The position numbers and the translations under genes were made by a program. From positions 248,001-312,000 of the forward strand of contig CAWIDE010000022.1 in assembly GCA_963834715.1 (NCBI GenBank): a stretch of 64,000 nucleotides of DNA, in the 5' to 3' direction. Shown here in pieces: positions 46,549-54,999 of the stretch (position 1 is its first letter; every line of letters starts with the position of its first letter). The notes beneath the pieces were generated by a model, which saw nothing but the letters and a program-made list of their open reading frames with translations, made no database searches and was not told where the DNA came from. The stretch comes from CAVSUZ01 sp963834715. GTDB taxonomy: Bacteria > Pseudomonadota > Alphaproteobacteria > Acetobacterales > Acetobacteraceae.

Positions 46549-47142
46549 ATGAACGTAGCTCTCCGCAGGACCTGGACAATCGAGCAGTTCCTAGAATGGG
46601 AGGAACGGCAGGAGCTAAAGCACGAGTTCAATGGCTACCAGCCGGAGGCGATGACCGGCGGGACCGCGGCCCACGAGACTATTAAGGTGAACATTCTGTT
46701 GGCGCTAGGTAACCGTTTGCGGGGCAAACCATGCAGGCCGTACGGCGCCGATCTGAAGATCCGAGTCGGTGAGAAAATTCGCTATCCTGACGCGTTTGTG
46801 GTCTGCACCCCGGTGCCTATGAACAGCACGGTCGTGACCGACCCAGTGGTGATTTTCGAGGTGCTTAGTCGCGGAACGGCGCGGAAGGACCGGATCATCA
46901 AAAACGACGAGTATCAGTCGCTGGAATCCGTGCAGCGCTATGTGATGCTGGAGCAGGAGAACGTGGCCGCGACAGTTTTTGAGCGGAGTGGCGACGATTG
47001 GGTCGGGCACTTGCTGACCGGCGGCGACGCGGTCCTGCATATGCCGGAGATCGGGATCGAGGTCCCCTTGGCGGAGCTATACGACGGCGTTGCGCTGCCG
47101 GACCAGCCGGAAGAGGAATTGGACTCGGCCGAGAATGAATAG
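46549..47142 (+). CDS. Uma2 family (DUF820) nuclease-fold protein
   Basis: 197 residues, 12 bp after the importer operon. Uma2 features: WTIEQFLEWEERQELKHEFN, GTAAHETIKVNILLALGNRL, YGADLKIRVGEKIRYPDAFV (the PD-(D/E)xK-like strand) and VVIFEVLSRGTARKDRIIKN. Ends acidic. The family is common in cyanobacteria and some Acetobacteraceae and its biological role is open. Confidence 0.9.
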   Translation: MNVALRRTWTIEQFLEWEERQELKHEFNGYQPEAMTGGTAAHETIKVNILLALGNRLRGKPCRPYGADLKIRVGEKIRYPDAFVVCTPVPMNSTVVTDPVVIFEVLSRGTARKDRIIKNDEYQSLESVQRYVMLEQENVAATVFERSGDDWVGHLLTGGDAVLHMPEIGIEVPLAELYDGVALPDQPEEELDSAENE

Positions 47143-47264
47143 CATGAGAGGTTCTCCGGCTCAGCTGCTGCCAATCCTGCAAGGGTCCTGGTCGCCTGAA
47201 ACGAGCGGCCAATGGTCACTGGAAAATCCAGCCCGCGGCCAGTGCAACGTGACCTCGCCGCACC

Positions 47265-47708
47265 TCAGCATCCGGCCGGTTCAAACCGCATGTAAAGCTC
47301 GTGCCGGTTCTCGTGGATGATGCGAAAACCCAATCGCTCGCAGAGCCGCCGCGCCGGATTGATCTTCGCGACGCCAAGTATGACCGCCTGACCGGCGCAG
47401 GCTGCCTCGGCAATGACAGATTTGACGACCGAAGTGCCAATTCCACGGTTGTGAAAGCACCGATCCAGATAGAGCTGCTTGAGAAAGAGGGCCTCACCCT
47501 TGGGCGCGAGCTGAAGCCAGCCTGCATCGTGGCCGGCGACCACGATTATACGGACCTCGGCGACAGCCCATCCGCGCGCGAAGCTCGCGATTTGCCTGGC
47601 TTCGTCCAGACCGAGTTTCTCAATCAGTCATCGTCCTTCAGCAAAATACAGGCGCTGGCAGAATGCGAAATCCGGGGGCGTGCCCGCGCGGAAGGCGAGC
47701 TGGCCCAT
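47265..47708 (-). pseudogene. GNAT acetyltransferase with an in-frame TGA
   Basis: ATG 47708 lies directly after the tetR stop. The frame codes MGQLAFRAGTPPDFAFCQRL, YFAEGR, then TGA at 47628-47630, and goes on in the same frame with LIEKLGLDEARQIASFARGW, VAGHDAGWLQLAPKGEALFL, LYLDRCFHNRGIGTSVVKSV and RLCERLGFRIIHE, the acetyl-CoA site and end of a GNAT. Relatives usually have tryptophan here (TGG), so a single G to A change or base error explains it. No frameshift. Confidence 0.75.
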
Positions 47709-48329
47709 TTAGGCGCCATAGGCGCGGAGGAAGGTTTCCACGGCGGCGGAGACGGTAGCGTCGATCTCAGCCTGGTCCGGCGGGGGAGGGACGCCGAGAG
47801 CTGCGCGGGTCCAGGTGCCGCATTTCAGGAGCCCGACGAATTGATCGGCGGCGCGGACGGGGTCATCGAGACGCAGGCGGCCGGCCTGGGCGTGGCTCGC
47901 GAGCCAGTCGCCGAAGACCCGGATGAAGGTCTTGGGACCGCTTTCAAAGAATGCACGGCCGAGCTCCGGGAAGCGCAGGCTTTCGGAGATCACCACGCGG
48001 TGGATGGCGAGCGCACGTTCCTCGAGCAGAAAGCTGAGCATGCGGGTGCCGAGGCGGGAGAGGGTGGTGCGGACGTCGGGGTCGTCGGTGAGGAATTCCT
48101 TGATGGCGAAGTTCGACTGGCAGGCTTCGCCGATGATAGTAGCGAACAGTTGGTCCTTGGAACCGAAGTGGGCGTAGAGGGTGGCCTTCGAGACGCCGGC
48201 GGCGCGGGCGATGGCGTCCATGCTGACGTCGCCGTAACCGTGGGCAATAAACAGGTCGGCCGCACCATCCAGGATCTGCTGGCGCTTCGGGGACTCGGAC
48301 TCGGCGGATCGCGCGGCGGTGGCGCTCAT
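47709..48329 (-). CDS. TetR/AcrR-family regulator
   Basis: 206 residues. HTH: KRQQILDGAADLFIAHGYGD, VSMDAIARAAGVSKATLYAH, FGSKDQLFATI. The C-terminal ligand domain is of the TetR_C_7/AefR type (ESLRFPELGRAFFESGPKTF). Cotranscribed with the GNAT gene. A dyad between it and the divergent glycosyltransferase gene is a likely own operator. Confidence 0.93.
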   Translation of the reverse strand: MSATAARSAESESPKRQQILDGAADLFIAHGYGDVSMDAIARAAGVSKATLYAHFGSKDQLFATIIGEACQSNFAIKEFLTDDPDVRTTLSRLGTRMLSFLLEERALAIHRVVISESLRFPELGRAFFESGPKTFIRVFGDWLASHAQAGRLRLDDPVRAADQFVGLLKCGTWTRAALGVPPPPDQAEIDATVSAAVETFLRAYGA

Positions 48330-48377
48330 GGGGGAGAGTTGGACGGATTTGCGCTTTGATTCAAGCCCGGATGTGAA

Positions 48378-48390
48378 CTGAACGGTTCAG
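48378..48390. promoter_or_regulatory. Likely TetR operator (CTGAACGGTTCAG)
   Basis: Perfect 6-bp arms CTGAAC/GTTCAG around one base, in the gap between divergent tetR and glycosyltransferase genes. A second dyad, GTTAAC at 48399-48404 and 48410-48415, lies beside it. Confidence 0.6.
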
Positions 48391-48439
48391 TATCTTATGT
48401 TAACGGGGTGTTAACCGCCGGCGGGTATGCTCATGCGAC

Positions 48440-49411
48440 ATGCGAGTGGATGTGCGTCTGCCGGTGCTGCCGCGAGATCCGGCGCTGTCGATCGTCGTGC
48501 CATTGCACGATGAGGAGCGGGCCTTGCCGGAACTGTATGAGCGACTGAGTGCGGTTCTGGAGCGGATCGGACAGCCGGCGGAGATGGTGTTTGTCAACGA
48601 CGGCAGCCGGGACGGCTCTCTGTCCGTATTGGAAGGGCTGCAGCGGACGGATCCGCGTGTTGCGGTTCTGAATTTGTCGCGCAATTTCGGGAAGGAGATC
48701 GCAACGACCGCCGGGCTGGACCATGCCAGGGGCGAGGCGGTGGTGGTGATTGATGCGGATCTGCAGGATCCTCCGGAGCTGATCGCGGAGCTGGTGGCGG
48801 CGTGGCAGGAGGGTGTGGACGTGGTCTATGCCCAGCGCCGGAGCAGGGCGGGGGAGGGGATGGGGAAGCGGGCGACGGCGGCTCTGTTCTATCGCCTGAT
48901 GCGGCGTATCGGGCCTGCCCCGATTCCGGCGGATGTGGGCGATTTCCGGCTGATGAGCAGGCGGGTGGTGGATGCTGTGTCGGGGATGCGGGAGCAGCAC
49001 CGGTTCATGAAGGGGTTGTTCGCGTGGGTTGGGTTTTCGAGCCGGGCGGTTCTGTATGACCGGGCGCCTCGGTGCGTGGGACGGAGCAAATGGGACTGGT
49101 GGAAGCTGTGGAACCTGGCACTCGAGGGGATCACCAGTCATACGGTGCTGCCGTTGAAGATGGCGACGTTCCTGGGCTTGGTGGTTGCGCTGGGGGCGGT
49201 CGGGTATCTGTTGGAGGTGGTGGTCCGGACGCTGGTGTGGGGCAATCCGGTTGCGGGGTACCCGAGCCTGATGGCGGTGGTGCTGTTCCTGGGGAGCGCT
49301 CAGTTGATGACGCTGGGGGTGATGGGGGAATACCTCGGGCGGATTTTTAATGAGACGAAGCGGCGGCCGCTTTATGTCGTAGAGCGATTTAGTCCGGCGG
49401 AGGGGCGGTGA
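48440..49411 (+). CDS. Family 2 glycosyltransferase, GtrB/ArnC type
   Basis: Transfers a sugar from a nucleotide donor to polyprenyl phosphate. 323 residues. Seen: LSIVVPLHDEERALPELYER, VFVNDGSRDGSLSVLEGLQR, FGKEIATTAGLDHARGEAVV with VIDADLQDPPELI, and GDFRLMSRRVVDAV; two C-terminal membrane helices (ATFLGLVVALGAVGYLLEVV; LMAVVLFLGSAQLMTLGVMG) then EYLGRIFNETKRRPLYVVER. All are usual for the DPM1/ArnC branch. Confidence 0.94.
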   Translation: MRVDVRLPVLPRDPALSIVVPLHDEERALPELYERLSAVLERIGQPAEMVFVNDGSRDGSLSVLEGLQRTDPRVAVLNLSRNFGKEIATTAGLDHARGEAVVVIDADLQDPPELIAELVAAWQEGVDVVYAQRRSRAGEGMGKRATAALFYRLMRRIGPAPIPADVGDFRLMSRRVVDAVSGMREQHRFMKGLFAWVGFSSRAVLYDRAPRCVGRSKWDWWKLWNLALEGITSHTVLPLKMATFLGLVVALGAVGYLLEVVVRTLVWGNPVAGYPSLMAVVLFLGSAQLMTLGVMGEYLGRIFNETKRRPLYVVERFSPAEGR

Positions 49412-49560
49412 CGAAGGGGTCACCCGCAGGGTTTTTGGGCGAGTAAAGGGGTCACTTCGAGGTTTTTTGGGGGGCGAAAGGGTCATTTCGGGGTTTTTTG
49501 GGAGGACGAAAGGGTCACTTCGGGGTTTTTTAGGGCTAGGAAAGGTACACTTCGGCGGTG
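49411..49560. repeat. 31-33-bp tandem array of the AAAGGGTCACTTCGGGG type
   Basis: Four full units and a partial fifth directly follow the glycosyltransferase stop. Each has (A)AAGGGGTCA, then C-TTCGGGG and a T5-T6 run with GGG, e.g. units beginning near 49411, 49443, 49475 and 49506. The units are imperfect copies of 31 or 33 bp. Read on the minus strand they give PKKPRSDPF-like protein repeats, but there is no gene. The T runs have no stem before them, so this is not a simple terminator. Confidence 0.85.
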
Positions 49561-49711
49561 CGGCGGCGGCCGTTCGAGCCACAGGAGGCGTAGATCGCTT
49601 CGCTCGCGATCGCGGGAGATGCGAGCAGGGCGGGGTTGGTTGATGTTTTGGGTTCAGAATCTCTGCTTCTTGTGTTGTCTGCGCTGACAGTTTCCGTTGA
49701 TACTGCTGCTG

Positions 49712-50441
49712 ATGGAACTGAGCGCGCGCATTGCCTTGGTTACGGGGCGGATCCCGTGGCATTGGCCGGGCGATCGCTTTCGCGCTGGCGGAGGCGGGTG
49801 CTTCGGTTGCAGTGAACTACCGAGAGCGCGTGCACGAGGCGACGACGGTTGTGGAGGCAATCCGTTCGAAGGGCCGACGTGCGGTGGCTGTTTCCGCTGA
49901 TGTGTCTCTGCGGCAGCCGGTTAGTGATATGATCGCGCGGATCGAGCGGGAGCTCGGGCCGGTTGATATCCTGGTCAACAACGCAGGAATTGCGATTAGG
50001 CGGGGAATAGACGATCTGAGCGAAGAAGCTTTTGACCGCACGATCGCGGTGAATCTCAAGTCAGCCTTTCTTTGCACCCAGGCGGTGCTGCCGGGCATGC
50101 GGGCGCGGCGGTGGGGGCGGATTGTCAATGTCTCCTCGGGTGCAGCGCGAGGTGCGGGCGCGATCGGGGTGCATTACAATGCGTCCAAGGCGGGTCTGGA
50201 GGGATTGACTCGCGGATATGCTGTGCGGCTCGCCAAGAAGGGCATTACCGTTAATGCGGTCGCACCGTCGTTGATTGCTACGGATATGATTGAGTCGGTT
50301 GGCGCCGATCCTGCTTCCAGAATCCCGGTGGGGCGGCTTGGGACGGTGGCAGAGGTTGCGCAGGCGGTGCTGATGGTTATTGGTAATGCCTACATGACGG
50401 GACAGACGGTTCAGTTGAATGGCGGCCTGCATTTCATTTAG
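49712..50441 (+). pseudogene. Short-chain dehydrogenase/reductase, frame broken by one extra base
   Basis: ATG 49712 codes MELSARIALVTG; the next frame carries on GGSRGIGRAIAFALAEAGAS, DILVNNAGIAIRRGI, IVNVSSGAARGAGAIGVHYN with catalytic S and Y...K in HYNASKAGLEGL, and the end YMTGQTVQLNGGLHFI. Removing one G of GGGG at 49744-49747 restores the glycine-rich NAD(P) motif TGGSRGIG and a protein of about 242 residues, FabG-like. Substrate unknown. Confidence 0.87.
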
Positions 50442-50469
50442 TGGTGGGTGTATGGGTGGGGGAATCGGG

Positions 50470-50620
50470 AAGAACAAGGTTTACGCAGATGTTAGAAGAT
50501 GCACGCAGATGGACGCAGATGCAGCGGAGTAAATCAGATCACAGATGGTCCCTACTGATGGCTCATTCGGCCTTTTCTTATCTGCGTAATCACTGTTCGT
50601 CTGCTTTCATCCGCGTAATG
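50470..50620. repeat. Imperfect inverted repeat rich in CGCAGAT/ATCTGCG
   Basis: The left half has ACGCAGATG three times (50483, 50503, 50513 region) with AGATGCA between; the right half has TTATCTGCGTAAT, GTCTGCTTTCATCCGCGT. A fold-back of about 150 bases is possible. This looks like a dispersed intergenic repeat family. Confidence 0.65.
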
Positions 50621-50869
50621 CCAGCGCGCCATGTCCGATGACCCATTGGGGTGGGACGCTGCCGTGGAGCATCCGTCGCGACCCGATGTCCGCTATGCGC
50701 CCATCCCGGCCGAATCGGCCCGCGCTCTGCCGCCCCCAATAGCAGACATCCGTCCGGATCCGCCATTCTCGGTCGAGAGACGCCTGACTTCGCTCGCTTA
50801 CCGGCTCGGTCGTAGTTGGAGAGTGAAGAAGCGTCGCCACCTACTTGTGAGCGGTTCCATTTGCAGCCT
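50621..50869. other. Gap without a gene
   Basis: The plus frame from 50631 (DVRYAPIPAESARALPPPIA) is open but not convincing and looks like common intergenic repeat DNA. A poly-purine stretch lies just before the next gene end. Confidence 0.4.
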
Positions 50870-51793
50870 TTAGTTTTGATGCCTTTTCACTCCAGCGGAT
50901 TTTGGCTTTGCCATTGCTGTAGGGCCTCTCGTGTCTATTTTAGCCGAACCCACGGCAGGGATTGAGTCCAGTTCTTGCAAATCCAACCTTCGCTCAAGGC
51001 GCACACACATTTTAGTCATTTCGACGAGGACGGCGGCATCCGTGGCTGACACCGTCGGCGCTTGAGTTGCGCCATGCCCTGCCAGTGGTTCTACGTTGCG
51101 ACGCTTGTAGGTCTCCAGAATGTAGTCGAGAAGCGGATCGGGCAGCTCCGACCGCTTGCGATAACCTTCAAACAGGGCGGCGAGCGTCTGATTTTCGACG
51201 TCTGGCTTGTCGAATACTAGTTTGGCAAGCGTCTCAAAAATGGATGCGCTTGCATGCAGCACGCCCGCGTAGTCCTTCTGGTCGAATGCCGCGTTCATTC
51301 GCGCGGTAAGCAGACGGACGTTGGGGTGCTCGGTGTCATCGCTCTCTTCCTCAATCTCTTCATCGGAAAGGAGGCGAACAGAAATGTCTTCGTGAAATCC
51401 TTCAGCGACAAACCGGATAGAACTATTGTCCTCGGCCAAGGTGCGATTGACAGCCGAGAGGTCCAGCATGCGTTGCTGGAGCATGTCACCCAGGATTTCC
51501 ACCAACTGGGCGGTATCGGGACGCCGCATGACGAGTTCGGTTTCGGCGGTGTGCCAGGCGAATTCCTCATTCATGTACATGCCATCACTGTCGGACTCTA
51601 GTCGGTAAATTGGTAGGCCAAGAACGGTGCGAGCCGTATTGATGTAGCGATTCCGGTTGATGAGGTTGACATTGGCGTCGTTGCTTTCGCAACCTTGGCG
51701 CAGAAGGCGCGTCAGTTTCAGTCTTGCCTCATTGGAGATAACCTCCGATTCCAGGCCTTTCTTTTCAGCCTTCTTCAGGCCCATAAAATACAC
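50870..51793 (-). CDS. Abortive-infection-like protein (Abi C-terminal type domain), tentative
   Basis: 307 residues; GTG 51793 or ATG 51784 start, no strong ribosome site. The N-terminal 170 residues are not recognised. Residues about 170-275 (MNAAFDQKDYAGVLHASASI, FETLAKLVFDKPDVENQTLA, YILETYKRRNVEPLAGHGAT, VSATDAAVLVEMTKMCVRLE) resemble the helical Abi C-terminal module with its conserved GHG turn. GC is lower than in neighbours (29 of 60 at 51361), and non-coding repeats lie on both sides, which fits a mobile defence gene. The family call is from pattern memory only. Confidence 0.5.
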   Translation of the reverse strand: MYFMGLKKAEKKGLESEVISNEARLKLTRLLRQGCESNDANVNLINRNRYINTARTVLGLPIYRLESDSDGMYMNEEFAWHTAETELVMRRPDTAQLVEILGDMLQQRMLDLSAVNRTLAEDNSSIRFVAEGFHEDISVRLLSDEEIEEESDDTEHPNVRLLTARMNAAFDQKDYAGVLHASASIFETLAKLVFDKPDVENQTLAALFEGYRKRSELPDPLLDYILETYKRRNVEPLAGHGATQAPTVSATDAAVLVEMTKMCVRLERRLDLQELDSIPAVGSAKIDTRGPTAMAKPKSAGVKRHQN

Positions 51794-52159
51794 CGTGTCT
51801 GCTCTCTAAATCACTAGCTATCAGCCATTTTGGACCGCGGTGCATTTTCAGGCAAGGCGCACCTTCGAAGCCGTATCCTCGGGCTACATTGCGGCGCCGC
51901 TCCCGCAGGCTCGCAATATAAGACTATCCTACAAACGTCCGTCTTTGCCGTCTGTCCCCACAGAGTAGACCGGCTGCTTTCGGCCAATTGCAGGCGTCTC
52001 AACGTAGTCGCCGGAAGGGCTGCGCTGGGTCGAAAGCGGTCATCGGATCGGGCGCCTGGTGTAAGATTCTTTTCTACTGCCACTCATTAGAGAAGCCTTG
52101 TCTATCCGCTTAGTAGGATCGATGGCATTCTACGTCACGAAGGATAGGATGCCAGAACC
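51794..52159. other. 366-bp gap without a gene
   Basis: No recognisable coding frame. Patches such as GGCTGCTTTCGGCCAATTGC near 51970 look like dispersed non-coding repeat DNA. A promoter for the Abi-like gene should be here but is not obvious. Confidence 0.4.
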
Positions 52160-52957
52160 CTATGGCGTCCCCGTGCCATGTAACAGGAGGACAGCACCGC
52201 GGATCATGCTGGCGAAGGCCTGATCGAAGCCGACACCGCTGATCTGCCATTGGTGATCCGTCTGGTTAACGCGGGCGTCCCAGGTGCCGACCCAACCGAG
52301 GGCATGCACATCCCAGTTGAGGGCGCCGGTGATGCGGAGCTGGTTGGGATCGGGAGCTCCGAGCGGGGCGGGGAAGCCGAAGAGCGTGATGCCCCAAGCG
52401 GCGAAGTCATCATCGGTCGGGAAGTGGACGCCGAAGCCGTATTGGACAGCGAGGCGGACGATGGCCTCACGCATTTCGGTGCCGCGGGGGGTGCTGGCGG
52501 AGAGGAGGAACGGGATTTCGTTGCGGCGAATAATAATAACGGGTGTGAGCAGGGGGCGTGGATCGCGCCAGGGAGGTGCGCCGAGTTTGGCAAGGGCGGC
52601 GTCGATTTTCGCCGGATCGAAGCGGACGGTGAGCTCGTAGGAGCGGTCGTAGGTGCCCTGGTCATCGTGGTGGAGGCGCCAGGCCTCGGGATCGACATAT
52701 GTGAAGGAAGAAACGAAACCGTCTGCGTGCTGAGCGAGGGCGGCGACTTTAGGGTTATCGGCGAGCGTGGGGTTGGCCGAGACTTTCACGAGCACTTCGG
52801 TGAGCGTTTCGGCAAAGCCCAGGAGGCGCTGGCGGAGGTCGGTTCCGGTGACGATGGCGGTGGCCTGGTAGAGGGCAGGAGTGAGTTGGGCTTTTGCCGG
52901 TGGGGCGAGGAAGGGGAGGGCAAACAGCGCGAGCGTGAGGGGGATGAAGCGGGGCAT
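52160..52957 (-). CDS. DUF2066 domain-containing exported protein
   Basis: 265 residues. Signal peptide IPLTLALFALPFLAPPAKAQ. The DUF2066 pattern follows: YQATAIVTGTDLRQRLLGFA, EVLVKVSANPTLADNPKVAA, and later PLLTPVIIIRRNEIPFLLSA. Function unknown; periplasmic by its signal. ATG at 52957. Confidence 0.85.
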   Translation of the reverse strand: MPRFIPLTLALFALPFLAPPAKAQLTPALYQATAIVTGTDLRQRLLGFAETLTEVLVKVSANPTLADNPKVAALAQHADGFVSSFTYVDPEAWRLHHDDQGTYDRSYELTVRFDPAKIDAALAKLGAPPWRDPRPLLTPVIIIRRNEIPFLLSASTPRGTEMREAIVRLAVQYGFGVHFPTDDDFAAWGITLFGFPAPLGAPDPNQLRITGALNWDVHALGWVGTWDARVNQTDHQWQISGVGFDQAFASMIRGAVLLLHGTGTP

Positions 52958-53157
52958 TCGAATTAGAGCACGCTTAGTGTGACCGGAACCGAGGTCTGGG
53001 GCGCCCGAAGTCGTGGATGCCGACCTTCGTCGGCATGGCGAGGAAGATAGTTTGGTGGCTGCCGCCAGTCGTTTCCAGTCATCGTGAATGCGCGGTGGAT
53101 TGAGGGAAACCGGAGCCCGGGCGCCCCGATGAGCGCCCGGAAGGTTTCGCTTTTGGC

Positions 53158-53583
53158 TTAAACCACTGTGAGCTTTACATCCACATTGTTGCGCGTCGCG
53201 TTGGAGTAGGGGCAGACCTGGTGCGCCTTGGCGACCAGCGTCTCGGCTGCATCGTGCTCGATTCCCGGCACGGAGATTTGCAGCGCAATCTCGAGACCGA
53301 AGCCACCTTCGGACCGAGGTCCAATGCCGACGGTCGCCGTGACGTTGGCGTCTTCTGGCACCTTGGGGCCGCCTTGCGAGGCGACGAACTTCATCGCCCC
53401 GAGGAAGCAGGCGGCATAGCCGGTTGCGAACAACTGCTCGGGGTTGACGCCGGTTCCGCCGGCACCGCCGAGCTCCTTGGGAGTGCTGAGGTTCACATCC
53501 ACAGCACGGTCAAGCGTGGCGGAGTGGCCGTCGCGGCCGCCGGTGGCGCGTGCGGAGGTGCGGTAAAGAACGTTCACTGGCAT
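53158..53583 (-). CDS. ohr: Organic hydroperoxide resistance protein (OsmC/Ohr)
   Basis: Thiol peroxidase that reduces organic hydroperoxides. 141 residues, family length. Redox cysteines C59 (FATGYAACFLGAMKF) and C124 (AHQVCPYSNATRNN) are both present, as are the partner residues of LYRTSARATGGRDGHS and LGGAGGTGVNPEQLFA. It is not next to a MarR/OhrR gene. Confidence 0.95.
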   Translation of the reverse strand: MPVNVLYRTSARATGGRDGHSATLDRAVDVNLSTPKELGGAGGTGVNPEQLFATGYAACFLGAMKFVASQGGPKVPEDANVTATVGIGPRSEGGFGLEIALQISVPGIEHDAAETLVAKAHQVCPYSNATRNNVDVKLTVV

Positions 53584-53867
53584 GGAGATTCCTTTCCAGG
53601 TGGAGGGAACAGCTCCGAGCTTAGCGGTGAAGGCCTGGCGCAGGAAGTCGGTTGCACTTGCTGGAATCAGCGCATCCGGTGATCGCCGTCGCCAAGGCGT
53701 GGGTTAGAGTGCTGGTGATAGTACGGACTTACAGGATCATCGGAAACTAGTTTTACGCAGGCTGTCGGTCTGCGCTCTGCTTTGGTTGCAAAGATGGCCG
53801 GGTCAAGCCCGGCAATGACGGGCAATGTTCTCAGGCGGCCTGTAGACGGGCTTTGTCGTCGCTCAGG

Positions 53868-54446
53868 TTAAAAAATCCCCTCCAGCAGGCCGTGCGGCTT
53901 CGGCTGAATAATCGGTGTCTGCCCCACCGTGGGACTCTGCCCAAGGGCCGCGTCCTCCCGCAGCCGCTGCGCTTCCTTCGTCGGATCGACGGCAATCCCC
54001 TCCGGCTGAGATGAGCGCCAGAACATCAGGCGCTCGGCAAAACTCTGCCCGTTGCCGTTCAACTGGCTCTGCTCCTGCGCGATCTGTGTCCGGATATCGG
54101 CCGGCGGCGGCGGTCCCGCTTGTTGGATCAAAGCCTGCTGCCCCGGGCTCAGGGCTGCTGAATCGGAGCCGGGCGCCAGTGCCGTCTGAGGAATCAGCGC
54201 CTCCTGAGCCGCCACCTGGTCGGGCACATCCTGCGGCCGGGGCGCGCCGGGGCGGGGTGGACGGATGGTGTAATCAGGTGGAATGGTGAGCGGCGCCTGG
54301 GTCGTGACCGTGAATTCATCCGGCGAATCGCGCGTGAACCCGAACGTCCGGGTCAAATCCGCGGAGCAAGCGGCCAATGGTGCGCCCAGCGCAATTGCGC
54401 CCAGGACAGAAATGACTTGCCGAGAGGATTTGGTAGCCAAAGCCAT
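53868..54446 (-). CDS. bamF: DUF3035 lipoprotein, BamF-type
   Basis: 192 residues from ATG 54446. N-terminal lipobox GAIALGAPLAACS, then LTRTFGFTRDSPDEFTVTTQ, APLTIPPDYTIRPPRPGAPR, the DUF3035 core that in alphaproteobacteria belongs to the outer-membrane beta-barrel assembly (Bam) complex. Gln/Pro-rich centre; FAERLMFWRSSQPEGIAVDP near the end. It follows lspA, whose product would process this very lipoprotein. Confidence 0.87.
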   Translation of the reverse strand: MALATKSSRQVISVLGAIALGAPLAACSADLTRTFGFTRDSPDEFTVTTQAPLTIPPDYTIRPPRPGAPRPQDVPDQVAAQEALIPQTALAPGSDSAALSPGQQALIQQAGPPPPADIRTQIAQEQSQLNGNGQSFAERLMFWRSSQPEGIAVDPTKEAQRLREDAALGQSPTVGQTPIIQPKPHGLLEGIF

Positions 54447-54468
54447 GAGTTGTCTGTAGCCAATCTGC

Positions 54469-54999
54469 CTAGTGTTTCGCAAGGCCGTTACGCGGTGGCG
54501 TGTTATCCGCAACGTCTTTCTTTTTCGCAGGTGCGAATTGACTCAGGATGAGCAAGGCGGCCACACCACACACGATCGAGGCGTCCGCCACGTTAAATAC
54601 ATACCACGACCACCGCCCGATATGGGCGTGAATAAAATCGACCACCGCACCGAAACGCAGGCGATCGATCACATTGCCGATGGCTCCGCCGGCGATTGCC
54701 CCCAATGCGATGGCGGTGAGGCGATTCGCCGCGCGTCGCAGCCAAAATCCCAGCACCGCCACGATCACCAGCGCCACCACAGCCAGCACGGCACTGCTCC
54801 ATGCGCCGAGACCGTTCAGAAATCCGAACGTCACTCCGCGGTTCCAGACCATCGTGAGGTCCAACACCGGTAGGAGACGGACGTTACCGCGCTGCGGCAA
54901 GACCAGCCCGTTCAGGATCCAGTATTTACTGCCTTGGTCCGCTGCCAGGACGGTCAGCGCTGAAACAAGGCCCAGCCAGGTGTAACGACCCTCCTTCAT
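54469..54999 (-). CDS. lspA: Lipoprotein signal peptidase
   Basis: Signal peptidase II, four membrane spans. 176 residues from ATG 54999 (the frame is open to 55014). Catalytic aspartates: GNVIDRLRFGAVVDFIHAHI and the FNVADASIVCG block; also LAADQGSKYWILN and VWNRGVTFGFLNG. The ATG overlaps the ileS stop (ATGA). Confidence 0.96.
   Translation of the reverse strand: MKEGRYTWLGLVSALTVLAADQGSKYWILNGLVLPQRGNVRLLPVLDLTMVWNRGVTFGFLNGLGAWSSAVLAVVALVIVAVLGFWLRRAANRLTAIALGAIAGGAIGNVIDRLRFGAVVDFIHAHIGRWSWYVFNVADASIVCGVAALLILSQFAPAKKKDVADNTPPRNGLAKH

Noticed and set aside
47301..48359. 352-residue plus-strand open frame over the GNAT and tetR genes
   Set aside because: Antisense to recognised GNAT and TetR sequences; Gly/Glu-rich composition typical of a shadow frame.
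49411..49560. Rho-independent terminators in the T-rich array
   Set aside because: T5-T6 runs are present but no stable stem precedes them.
48431..49762. 443-residue minus-strand open frame
   Set aside because: Antisense to the glycosyltransferase and extended only by the tandem array.
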